From JAKVAV01 sp047633195 (GTDB lineage Bacteria > Bacteroidota > Bacteroidia > Flavobacteriales_D > Cryomorphaceae): 64,000 nucleotides of DNA. The DNA lies in contig JBLIEU010000006.1 of assembly GCA_047633195.1 (NCBI GenBank), positions 1-64,000 on the forward strand, in the 5' to 3' direction. Both the position numbers and the translations under genes were made by a program. The notes beneath the pieces are model-generated. The model was not told the origin of the DNA, ran no database searches, and saw only the letters and a list, made by a program, of their open reading frames with translations. Shown piece by piece: positions 54,662 to 63,087 of the stretch (position 1 is its first letter; each line of letters opens with the position of its first letter).

Positions 54662-57625
54662 TTAAGGAGAAACTCTTGCCGTCTCAGTGGAATTGACCGC
54701 TCCCAACACCCGATAAATCTCCTCCTGAATATTCGTGCGGATATTCATCTTCGCTAGCTTCTTGTTTTCGGCGCTGGGGTATACACGATTCGAGAGGAAA
54801 ACATAAACGATATCCTCCACTGGATCGGCCCAAGCGATGGTGCCTGTGAAGCCCGAATGACCGAAGGACTCAAAGCTTACACATTTGCAAGTCGGGCCTG
54901 GGCCGTCTGGGATCACGGGCTTGTCAAACCCCGCTCCTCTTCTTTCCTCGTCTAGCTCGGAATCGCAAAACTGGCAACGCGTATATTCCTCAACGACCGC
55001 TTGGCTCAAGAAGCGCTCGCCGCCGTAGGTTCCTTTATTGATCAGCATCTGCATAATGGCAGCCAAGTCTTCGGCATTGCTAAAAACTCCTGCGTGTCCG
55101 CCGATTCCTCCTTGCATAGCTGCCCCTGGATCATGCACGTAGCCGTGAACGAGTTGGCCTCGGAAATAGGTGTCGTACTCAGTCGGTACGATTCTGTCTT
55201 TCGGGAAGCGCTCTAAGGGCAAATACCCCATCGTTTGCAAGCCCATTGGATTGTAAAAATTGGCCGCGGCAAAACTATCGATGCGCAGCTCCCCTTGTCG
55301 CTTCACGATTTCACGCATGAAGTAGTAACCGAGGTCGCTGTATTTGTAATCGCGATTTGGTCGAAGTGGAGTATCCAAAACTCGATAGAGCAAAGAGTCG
55401 CTCACCACCTGATTGATGTACATCTTGTAAGCCACTTTCCTCGAATAGAGATCCGATTCAGTCTTTGAATACACATCCCATTTCGGCTGGCCGTCATTCA
55501 TCGTTTCTACGTAAAACGGCACCCACGCTTTGAGCCCTGCGACGTGCGCCAGCATCCTTCGCGGCTGCATGGAAAAGTATGGACTCTCCGATCTTATTTC
55601 AGGGAAATAATTGGCCAGAGGGGCATCCAAGTCGAATTTTCCAAGATCATCCAATTTCATTAAACTGAGCGCGGACGCGACAACCTTGGTGATGGAAGCC
55701 AAATCGTAAACATCAGTGCTTCTGACGGGTGTTTGATCATCGTAAGTATGAAAGCCGTAATTCTGATTGAATATGACTTTTCCCTTTTTGGCAATGAGAA
55801 TTTGCGCTCCGGGATAGGCGCGCTTTTGGATGCCATCCATGGCAATGGAATCAATTTTGGCGAAAGCCTCGGGCGATAAACCAAACTCCATCGGGCAGCT
55901 ATAGTGGAGTCGAGTGGCTTCTGCCAGGTCTATACCTTCGTTGACTTTGAAATAATCTCCCACCGACACAGGGAGTTTCCCCGTAACGGGAATCGCTCCC
56001 ATAATGGCTGCTGCGGCGGCTCGATTGAGTTGAGCATCGTCTTGATAACCTACAAGTATGGCTCGGTAGCGGTCGGGATGCTTCAGCTTTGCCAAGGCAT
56101 ACGGATTGCCCATAAAAACCAAGATCACCTCTCGCTCGGCGGCGATGGTCTCGATCAGGTCTACCGCATTGGCAGAAAGCCCAAAATTCTTGGAAGGTGA
56201 ATTCGAAGTTCCTTCGATGTTGATGATGACGGTATTGCTTTTCAATACAGCATCGCGAACGCGCAAAGCTTCAACAGGCTCTGGAGAAGTCACTGTTATT
56301 ACCGATTTGAAATCGGTGTATTTGGCGAGTCGGTTCTTGAATACTTGGCCGTCGCCACCAATGGTCAAGACTGAAATGGTGCGCGTGTCCAAATCCCCGA
56401 GAGGGAGTATCCCATTCTTGTTTTGAACCAAGGTGATGGCCGCCTCGCTCAGTTTCTGTTTGAGAAAATCGGCTTCAGGCGTATCCAGGTCATCAAAGAC
56501 ATTTGAGTCATTGACCAATGCATTGCGGTGAAGCCCCACCCATTCTTTTGCCTTCAAAATCTTCGTGACACTGCGGTTCAAATCTGCCTCTGAGTATGAA
56601 CCATCGGCGATGGCATTACGGATTTTCTCAAGGGCTTTTGGAACATCTTCGGCAAAAAGCAGAACATCGTTGCCCGCTTTTGCGGCAAGCAAATCCACCT
56701 CGCCTGGTTCGTAGAATTTTGAAACACCCTCCATATTGAGGGCATCGGTAAAGATCAATCCCTCAAAACCCATTTCTTCTTGGAGCAGTCCCGTCACCAC
56801 ATTTAGCGAAAGCGTACTGGCGCGATTTGGAGTTGAATCCAAAGCGGGAACAGACAAATGAGCGATCATAATGGAACCGAGTCCCTCTTCAAACATTTTG
56901 GAATAGGGATAAAGTTCTACGCTTCTCAGTCGATTGATGTCGTGCTTGATGACGGGAAGGTTGTAATGCGAGTCGGTATCGGTATCCCCGTGCCCGGGAA
57001 AGTGTTTGGCATTGGCCAAAACGCCGTTGTCTTGCATTCCATGCATGTAGGCCAGCCCTTTGCGCTCGACATTTTCTTTGTCTTCACCAAAAGAGCGGTT
57101 ATTGATCACTGGATTACTTGGGTTGTTATTCACATCCACTACGGGTGCAAAATTGACGTGTATGCCAATTCGTCTGCTCTGTCGGGCTATTTCTTTTCCC
57201 ATGGCATAAATCAGCGAGTCGTTTTGAATCGCTCCCAGAGTCATTTGTCGTGGGAAGCTCAGCGTGCTATCTAGCCGCATCCCAAGTCCCCATTCGGCAT
57301 CCATCCCAATAAGCAGTGGAATTTTAGACGCACCTTGAAGTCGGTTGTACATTTTCACTTCGCGCACGGGGCCTCCTTGAAAAAAGATTAAGCCTCCGAT
57401 TTTGTACCTTTCAACCAATTCGAGAAGGCCTGCCTCGTGCTTGGCATCGCGATTGCTATAAGCAGCAACCATGAAGAGTTGCCCAATTTTTTCTTCGACG
57501 GAAAGTGAAGTCAAAACGCTATCGGCCCAAGGAGTTTCAGCCTTATCAAAGATGGGTTGGGCTTTCGCCGAAAAGGCAAACACGGTTAAAGAGAAGAAAA
57601 AGAGGAGCTTTAGGGCAATTTGCAT
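54662..57625 (-). CDS. GH3 N-acetylglucosaminidase-like / beta-lactamase-like fusion
   Basis: 987 aa with a signal sequence (FAFSAKAQP). The first half is a GH3 NagZ-like domain: KHFPGHGDTDTDSH (KHFPGHGxT with acid/base His/Asp) and IFTDALNMEGV with the nucleophile Asp. The second half is a serine hydrolase of the class C beta-lactamase/PBP fold: SxxK in DLASITKVV, YSDLGYY in the YxN/YxD position, and HSG in SFGHSGFTG. CxxC and CxC pairs near the end (CQFC, CKC) look structural. Probably acts in cell-wall recycling in the periplasm. Confidence 0.9.
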   Translation of the reverse strand: MQIALKLLFFFSLTVFAFSAKAQPIFDKAETPWADSVLTSLSVEEKIGQLFMVAAYSNRDAKHEAGLLELVERYKIGGLIFFQGGPVREVKMYNRLQGASKIPLLIGMDAEWGLGMRLDSTLSFPRQMTLGAIQNDSLIYAMGKEIARQSRRIGIHVNFAPVVDVNNNPSNPVINNRSFGEDKENVERKGLAYMHGMQDNGVLANAKHFPGHGDTDTDSHYNLPVIKHDINRLRSVELYPYSKMFEEGLGSIMIAHLSVPALDSTPNRASTLSLNVVTGLLQEEMGFEGLIFTDALNMEGVSKFYEPGEVDLLAAKAGNDVLLFAEDVPKALEKIRNAIADGSYSEADLNRSVTKILKAKEWVGLHRNALVNDSNVFDDLDTPEADFLKQKLSEAAITLVQNKNGILPLGDLDTRTISVLTIGGDGQVFKNRLAKYTDFKSVITVTSPEPVEALRVRDAVLKSNTVIINIEGTSNSPSKNFGLSANAVDLIETIAAEREVILVFMGNPYALAKLKHPDRYRAILVGYQDDAQLNRAAAAAIMGAIPVTGKLPVSVGDYFKVNEGIDLAEATRLHYSCPMEFGLSPEAFAKIDSIAMDGIQKRAYPGAQILIAKKGKVIFNQNYGFHTYDDQTPVRSTDVYDLASITKVVASALSLMKLDDLGKFDLDAPLANYFPEIRSESPYFSMQPRRMLAHVAGLKAWVPFYVETMNDGQPKWDVYSKTESDLYSRKVAYKMYINQVVSDSLLYRVLDTPLRPNRDYKYSDLGYYFMREIVKRQGELRIDSFAAANFYNPMGLQTMGYLPLERFPKDRIVPTEYDTYFRGQLVHGYVHDPGAAMQGGIGGHAGVFSNAEDLAAIMQMLINKGTYGGERFLSQAVVEEYTRCQFCDSELDEERRGAGFDKPVIPDGPGPTCKCVSFESFGHSGFTGTIAWADPVEDIVYVFLSNRVYPSAENKKLAKMNIRTNIQEEIYRVLGAVNSTETARVSP

Positions 57626-57695
57626 TAATGGAAATTTGTTAGAGAAATATTGAATGAACTTATTAAATCAATTGAACATAAAAAGTCGCGGTGTC

Positions 57696-57807
57696 GGTTC
57701 GAGTGATTCGCCCAAAGCGGATCGTATCGAGAACAGCCTTGCACAAGAAAATACTTATTCTCGATACAAATTTTCCACTTTTCAATCGGAAAATTCACTC
57801 GAATTGA
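57696..57807. repeat. Nested inverted repeats forming a three-way junction
   Basis: Outer arms CGGTTCGAGTGA (57696-57707) and TCACTCGAATTG (57796-57807) pair over 12 bp with two G-U. Inside are GTATCGAGAA/TTCTCGATAC (57725-57734 with 57759-57768) and AATTTTCC/GGAAAATT (57770-57777 with 57789-57796; the last base overlaps the outer arm, so about 7 pairs form in the complete junction). A 61-codon ORF (57654-57839) overlaps it but looks like chance. The element fills most of the 329-bp gap 57626-57954, upstream of both the GH3 gene and the mutL block. Similar palindromic elements recur in Flavobacteriales, from memory. Confidence 0.7.
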
Positions 57808-57954
57808 CAGAATATTTTCTTCAAACAAAACAGGACTAAAGTAGTATGCTTGTCAACCATCGCCGAAGAAAGGCAGTAATTTTATTCACATCACTTTGCC
57901 AATCGTAAACGTAGAACGAAATTTGAAATTGGATAGTGTAAAAACCCTTGATCG

Positions 57955-58257
57955 ATGAGACCACCAAGATTACCATCTGTGTTTAAATTGACGGATCACA
58001 ACCGTTACAAGAGCTTTACTTATGAGCCCCGCACCTTCGACGAGCGCAAAGAACGTTTGGCCAAACAAAAGAAGGCAATCGAGAAGGAACTGGCACTGGA
58101 ACAGAAGCTTGGGAAGAATTATGAAGAGCACCTTCGGGAGCGGATCAGCGAATCTTGGTCTCGCAAAGAAACTAGGCGCGTACAACGTAACTCAGGCTTG
58201 AGACTTTTGCTAATTTTGACGGCCCTTATAGCTGTTGTTTATTACTTCTTAGGTTAA
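57955..58257 (+). CDS. Small protein with C-terminal membrane helix, upstream of mutL
   Basis: 100 aa. N-terminal basic segment (RPPRLPSVFKLTDHNRYKSF), a charged helix (ERKERLAKQKKAIEKELALEQKL, likely coiled coil), then a C-terminal helix LRLLLILTALIAVVYYFLG, so tail-anchored. This small gene precedes mutL in related genomes (from memory; sometimes annotated misleadingly as riboflavin synthase). It lies 17 bp before mutL. Confidence 0.65.
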   Translation: MRPPRLPSVFKLTDHNRYKSFTYEPRTFDERKERLAKQKKAIEKELALEQKLGKNYEEHLRERISESWSRKETRRVQRNSGLRLLLILTALIAVVYYFLG

Positions 58258-58274
58258 AACGTCTCACTGCGCTA

Positions 58275-60125
58275 ATGCCAGATATTATTCACCTTCTTCC
58301 AGATGCCGTTGCCAATCAAATTGCAGCCGGCGAAGTAGTTCAACGGCCTGCCTCGGCGGTGAAAGAACTGCTGGAAAATGCGGTGGACGCTGGCGCGGAA
58401 AACATTCAACTCATCGTTAAGGATGCGGGGAAGACCTTAATCCAAGTGATTGACGATGGCTGCGGCATGAGCGAAACCGATGCTCGCATGAGCTTGGAGC
58501 GCCACGCCACTTCCAAAATCAGAAAGGCAGAAGAGCTGTGGCAAATTCGCACCAAAGGCTTTCGCGGTGAAGCGTTGGCCTCGATTGCCGCGATTTCTCA
58601 CATGGAAATGAAATCCCGTTTGCGCGAAAGCGAAATCGGCACTAAAATATCGATTGCTGGAAGCGCAGTAGAAAACCAAGAGCCTTGCGCTGCGGCCCAC
58701 GGAACGTCAATTTCAGTAAAGAATCTATTCTACAACACGCCAGCACGGAGAAATTTCCTCAAGTCGGACGCAGTGGAAATGCGCCACATTGTAGAGGAAT
58801 TTGAGCGGGTAGCCTTGGCTCATCCCGACATTGGCTTTTCGCTTCACCACAATGACAATGAGCTTTTCAACCTGAAGTCATCGGCTTTAAGGCAAAGGAT
58901 CGTGAATGTATTCGGCTCAAAATTCAACGAGCGTTTGGTGCCTGTAAAAGAAGACACGGTGATCGTGGGCTTGCAAGGTTTCATTGGGAAACCCGAATAC
59001 GCCAAGAAAACCCGCGGGGAACAATATTTTTTTGTGAATGATCGCTTCATCAAGAATAGCTACCTCAATCATGCCGTAAGCAGAGCCTTTGATGACTTGA
59101 TCGGAAGGGAATCCTACCCATCCTACTTTCTTTATTTGAAAGTTGACCCAGCAAGCATTGACGTCAACATTCATCCAACGAAAACAGAAATCAAATTTAC
59201 CGAGGAGCGTTCCATCTATGCTATCGTGCACAGCTCAGTAAGGAATAGTTTGGGGAAATACAATATCGCTCCAAGTCTGGACTTTGACCAAGAGGCTATT
59301 CTCAATATTCGGCCGCTTCCGCAAAATGTGGGAGTAGCCCCTCCAGAACCAAAAGACTTCGATTTCAACCCTTTTGAGACGAAGGCTCCACAACCAGCAA
59401 ATAGTAGTGGATTCAATTCTGGCAGATCAGGTGGCTTCAGCCAAAATTGGAAAGAACTCTACAGCATAACTGAAAGAAGAGACGGAGAAGAACAATCCCC
59501 ACTTTTTGAGCGCGAACAAGAAGAGCATCAGAGCAGACCTGACGTTTCGGTAACGGATCGCGAACGACCCATTTTTCAATTGCACAGGCGGTACATTCTG
59601 ACCCAAATTAAATCGGGCTTTATCATCATCGATCAGCAGCGGGCTCATGAGCGCGTATTGTTTGAGGAAATCAAGAAAGGATTAGAGCGCGGCAGCGGTT
59701 TCAGCCAGCAACAATTGTTTCCACAGCGTGTTGAACTCGATGTAAAGGACTTGCAATTGCTGGAAGACTTGAAAGATGATCTGTTTAAGCTCGGATTTGA
59801 CATTTCGACTTTCGACAATGAAAGTGCAGTAGTAAATGGAATTCCAGCGGAAGCAAAAGGCCTCGACATAGAAGGCTTGATTCAGGACTTTTTGGAGCAA
59901 TATAAGAGCTCAGTAGGTCAATTTGAAAATGATCACCACGACCAGATAGCAGCGGGAATGGCCAGAAGTTTGAAAATAAGAGAAGGGAAAAAATTGGAGA
60001 ACACAGAAATGCTCGACTTGGTAGATCGCTTGTTTGCTTGCGATCAACCACAAATGACCCCTTCGGGAAAATCAGTGATTCTCAACTTTACATTGGATGA
60101 AATTCAAAGAAAATTTAAATCATAG
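58275..60125 (+). CDS. mutL: DNA mismatch repair protein MutL
   Basis: 616 aa, normal size. N-terminal GHKL ATPase: ELLENAVDAGAENI, DDGCGM, TKGFRGEALASIAAI and GTSISVKNLFYNTPARRNFLK. A long Gln/Glu-rich linker (about 370-430) leads to the C-terminal dimerisation domain IFQLHRRYILTQIKSG. DQQRAHERVLFEEI replaces the endonuclease DQHAxxExxxxE pattern, and the C-terminal end shows no CPHGRP, so the nicking function is uncertain. First of the mutL-rhomboid-rhomboid-EEP cluster. Confidence 0.95.
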   Translation: MPDIIHLLPDAVANQIAAGEVVQRPASAVKELLENAVDAGAENIQLIVKDAGKTLIQVIDDGCGMSETDARMSLERHATSKIRKAEELWQIRTKGFRGEALASIAAISHMEMKSRLRESEIGTKISIAGSAVENQEPCAAAHGTSISVKNLFYNTPARRNFLKSDAVEMRHIVEEFERVALAHPDIGFSLHHNDNELFNLKSSALRQRIVNVFGSKFNERLVPVKEDTVIVGLQGFIGKPEYAKKTRGEQYFFVNDRFIKNSYLNHAVSRAFDDLIGRESYPSYFLYLKVDPASIDVNIHPTKTEIKFTEERSIYAIVHSSVRNSLGKYNIAPSLDFDQEAILNIRPLPQNVGVAPPEPKDFDFNPFETKAPQPANSSGFNSGRSGGFSQNWKELYSITERRDGEEQSPLFEREQEEHQSRPDVSVTDRERPIFQLHRRYILTQIKSGFIIIDQQRAHERVLFEEIKKGLERGSGFSQQQLFPQRVELDVKDLQLLEDLKDDLFKLGFDISTFDNESAVVNGIPAEAKGLDIEGLIQDFLEQYKSSVGQFENDHHDQIAAGMARSLKIREGKKLENTEMLDLVDRLFACDQPQMTPSGKSVILNFTLDEIQRKFKS

Positions 60126-60884
60126 ATGAGAGGTTTTCAAAGTAGTAGCGCATTTGGAAATATGCCCGAAGTGGTCAAAAATCTCTTGATCATCAATGGC
60201 TTATTCTTTTTGGCTACCGTCGCAATGGAAGCTCAGTCGGTTGATCTTAGTCGCATACTAGGAGCCTTTTATTGGGAGTCAGAGCATTTTAGAGTGTGGC
60301 AGATTGTTACGCACATGTTCATGCATGGCGGCTTCATGCATATTTTCTTTAATATGTTCGCTTTGTGGATGTTTGGTTCGGCTATCGAGAAAATATGGGG
60401 AGCTAAAAAATTCTTGATTTATTACTTAATCACAGGTTTTGGAGCTTTTATTTTGCATTATGCCATCGTGGCTTTTCAAGTGCAGCAGCTCATGCCAGAT
60501 GTAAGTCCTGAGATGCTGCAGGATATCAAAGCCAATGGATTGGATATTCTCATGCGCAATCAAAATTATACCAACCCAACTTTCGCTAAGTTGAACTTGC
60601 TCTACAACATTCCTGTAGTCGGCGCTTCGGGTGCCGTGTTCGGTATTCTTTTGGCATTCGGGATGATGTTTCCAGATACTCGGCTCATGTTGCTCTTCTT
60701 TCCCGTTCCAATCAAAGCAAAGTACTTTGTGATCGGGTATGGTGCCATCGAGCTCTTCTCGGGTATAGCCAATCGACCAGGCGATAATGTAGCGCACTTT
60801 GCACATTTGGGCGGTATGCTATTTGGCTTCATTTTAATAAAGTATTGGAATATAAACAAAGGAAACTCTTCATACGGACACTAA
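60126..60884 (+). CDS. Rhomboid family intramembrane serine protease (copy 1)
   Basis: 252 aa, six to seven membrane helices. Catalytic Ser in VVGASGAVFGILLAFG and His in VAHFAHLGGMLFGF; the HGGFMHIFFNMFALWMFG segment is the L1/TM2 rhomboid motif. It begins at the base after the mutL stop. It cleaves membrane proteins within the bilayer. Followed by a paralogue. Confidence 0.9.
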   Translation: MRGFQSSSAFGNMPEVVKNLLIINGLFFLATVAMEAQSVDLSRILGAFYWESEHFRVWQIVTHMFMHGGFMHIFFNMFALWMFGSAIEKIWGAKKFLIYYLITGFGAFILHYAIVAFQVQQLMPDVSPEMLQDIKANGLDILMRNQNYTNPTFAKLNLLYNIPVVGASGAVFGILLAFGMMFPDTRLMLLFFPVPIKAKYFVIGYGAIELFSGIANRPGDNVAHFAHLGGMLFGFILIKYWNINKGNSSYGH

Positions 60885-60885
60885 C

Positions 60886-61788
60886 ATGGCCTCGATTCTC
60901 GACGACTTAAAACGCAGCTACCACAGTGGCAACATGGTTACCCGACTGATATTTTTCAATGTCGGAGTGTTTGTATTATTGAGTTTAATTCGCGTATTTG
61001 GCTTCTTTTACAAGAGTGATTTTCTTGGAACCATAATTCCGTGGATCGCAGGAAGCTCCAGTTGGGAAACCATGCTCTTTCGTCCCTGGACAATCGTTTC
61101 ATACATGTTTGTACACGAGGGGCTGATTCACCTTTTCTTCAACATGATCATGCTTTGGTTTTCTGGTCGTCTTTTTGGCGATCTGTTGGGTGATCGCAAA
61201 TTGGTGGCAGTTTATTTCTACGGTGGCATCGCTGGTTTTCTTCTCTATTTCATCTCCTACAATGTCTTCCCTGTTTTCTCTGGCTCTGAAAGCACGATCA
61301 TCGGAGCCTCCGCTTCGGTTATCGCAATTTTGGTAGCCATAGCCACTTACAACCCCGACATGGAAGTGCGGCTTGTGCTCATCGGAAATGTGAAAATCAA
61401 GTTCGTTGCGATTTTCTTCGTGGGCTTAGACATTCTTTTCCTCGATGGTGGAAATACAGGTGGTAGACTCGCTCACCTCGGTGGCGCCCTGCTTGGTTTT
61501 TCTTACGCAAGAAGTCTGAAACAAGGAAACGATTGGGCCATCGGGTTTTACTCGTTCGTCAATTTCTTTGGCGATTTGGTAAAATCAAAACCGAAGATGA
61601 AAGTGGCTTCTTCAAAGGGACAGTCCACTGGCTCAACGAAGAGCTCGACAACTCAGCGGAAGAAAAGCAAAGAACAAGTCTCGCAGCAGAAGAAGATTGA
61701 TGAAATCCTAGACAAGATTTCCCAAAGCGGTTACGACAGCTTGACGAAAGCAGAAAAGGAGTTTCTGTTTAATGCAAGTAAGAAATAG
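60886..61788 (+). CDS. Rhomboid family protease (copy 2) with C-terminal DUF6576-like tail
   Basis: 300 aa. HEGLIHLFFNMIMLWFSG, catalytic Ser in IIGASASVIAILVA, and His in RLAHLGGALLGF match the first rhomboid. A basic Ser/Thr/Lys-rich linker (about 225-270) and terminal DEILDKISQSGYDSLTKAEKEFL resemble DUF6576, an element often fused to Bacteroidota rhomboids. It starts one base after copy 1 and ends at the first base of the EEP start. Confidence 0.88.
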   Translation: MASILDDLKRSYHSGNMVTRLIFFNVGVFVLLSLIRVFGFFYKSDFLGTIIPWIAGSSSWETMLFRPWTIVSYMFVHEGLIHLFFNMIMLWFSGRLFGDLLGDRKLVAVYFYGGIAGFLLYFISYNVFPVFSGSESTIIGASASVIAILVAIATYNPDMEVRLVLIGNVKIKFVAIFFVGLDILFLDGGNTGGRLAHLGGALLGFSYARSLKQGNDWAIGFYSFVNFFGDLVKSKPKMKVASSKGQSTGSTKSSTTQRKKSKEQVSQQKKIDEILDKISQSGYDSLTKAEKEFLFNASKK

Positions 61789-62915
61789 TGATCAAGCGCC
61801 TCAGGTCTTTTAGTAAATCCGCCATGTTGACCCTCAATTTAATTGTGGTCATCGGAATTGCTTTAGCCTATGCCGCAACTGAGATTAGCCCCGAAACATT
61901 CTCTTACCTAGCCTTTTTTGGAATTGCCTACGGCTTCTTCCTAATAGCCAATATCATCTTCATCGTGTTCTGGCTTTTGGTCAGAAAACGACTCGCCTTG
62001 ATCTCAACCTTGGTTATCCTTTTGGGATTTAATTACCTCTCTTCTTATTTTCAGGCCATTCCCGATCTGCGTTCAAAAAACCCACCATCGAGGGCGGTCA
62101 AGGTAGTCTCTCAAAATGTCAAGCTTTTTGGCTGGTACAACTGGGGAGAGAACATTGCTCAAAGAGACCAGATGTTAAGGAAATTGGAGAAAATGGAGGG
62201 AGATATTTTCTGTTTCCAAGAGTTCTTTCACAATTCAAGCCCAGGCATATTTGAAACCAAGGAACTCTTGAAATTGACCTTGGGCGCTCCCTACCTTTAC
62301 GACGAATATACCTCTACAGTCAGGAAAAACCAGCACTATGGAATAGCTACGTTCAGCAAATTTCCAATTGTGGGACAGGGCCAAATTCGCTTTAAGGGAG
62401 AAACGAATAACAACATGAGTATCTACACTGATGTGGTGGCTTATGGCGATACGATCAGAGTGTATAACGTTCACGCGGCGTCAATCCGCTTCAGCGACTC
62501 TCAATATGCCTTCATCAAGGAATTAAACGAAGAAAAAGAGGAAGCAAATGTTGGACTGGACGAAGCTTTGGGCATCGTAGAAAGATTGGCAGGAGCTTTT
62601 ACAAGAAGAGCCAAACAAGTGGAACAGGTGAAGGCACACTCGATTGAAAGTCCTTTCCCCGTGGTGATCAGTGGCGATTTTAATGATACACCTGTCTCTT
62701 ACAGCTATGCCACTATTTCTGATGGCTTAGTGGATACCTTTCGGGAAAGTGGAGGAATGGGAATCGGGAGCACCTATCTCGGGGCATTCCCTTCTTTTCG
62801 AATCGATTATATTTTCCATTCAAAGGATTTAGAGTCGGCGGAGTATACGCGATATGAAGAGGGCATTTCTGACCACAATGCGATTAGTTCTCTGGTTTGG
62901 ACTCGAAAAGATTAG
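61788..62915 (+). CDS. Membrane-anchored endonuclease/exonuclease/phosphatase family protein
   Basis: 375 aa from a GTG at 61788 that shares its G with the preceding TAG; an ATG at 61824 (MLTLNLIVV) is the alternative. Three N-terminal hydrophobic segments precede an EEP domain: FCFQEF, GDFNDTPVS and the C-terminal SDHNAIS (catalytic His). Phosphodiesterase of unknown substrate; the active site probably faces the periplasm. Last gene of the mutL block. Confidence 0.88.
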   Translation: MIKRLRSFSKSAMLTLNLIVVIGIALAYAATEISPETFSYLAFFGIAYGFFLIANIIFIVFWLLVRKRLALISTLVILLGFNYLSSYFQAIPDLRSKNPPSRAVKVVSQNVKLFGWYNWGENIAQRDQMLRKLEKMEGDIFCFQEFFHNSSPGIFETKELLKLTLGAPYLYDEYTSTVRKNQHYGIATFSKFPIVGQGQIRFKGETNNNMSIYTDVVAYGDTIRVYNVHAASIRFSDSQYAFIKELNEEKEEANVGLDEALGIVERLAGAFTRRAKQVEQVKAHSIESPFPVVISGDFNDTPVSYSYATISDGLVDTFRESGGMGIGSTYLGAFPSFRIDYIFHSKDLESAEYTRYEEGISDHNAISSLVWTRKD

Positions 62916-62991
62916 AGTCCGTCTATAAAGTCCATTATCTGCGTTCCACTTGTTTTAAAAACAGTCATCCGCCTGAGTCGGACTCCTTATT
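62912..62991 (-). repeat. Dispersed repeat copy B, containing an 18-codon ORF
   Basis: Inverted partner of the element at 48825-48903. On the minus strand ATG 62968 to TAA 62912 reads MTVFKTSGTQIMDFIDGL, which differs from copy A in five residues. It has AAGGAG upstream like copy A, and an additional GAGTC-C-GACTC near-palindrome. Its stop overlaps the EEP gene stop. The rest of 62992-63087 holds nothing recognised. Confidence 0.65.
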
Positions 62992-63087
62992 ACGCCCTTC
63001 GGTTGTGAGATCGCTGCGCTAAGTATTCAGCTCTGCGAAAGCCTTGAACTTTCTGGCCAAGCCACTTGTCTCTATTGACAAACCCTA

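Noticed and set aside
57654..57839. 61-codon ORF between the GH3 gene and the mutL block
   Set aside because: It lies on the nested inverted repeats, whose pairing explains the sequence better than a protein.
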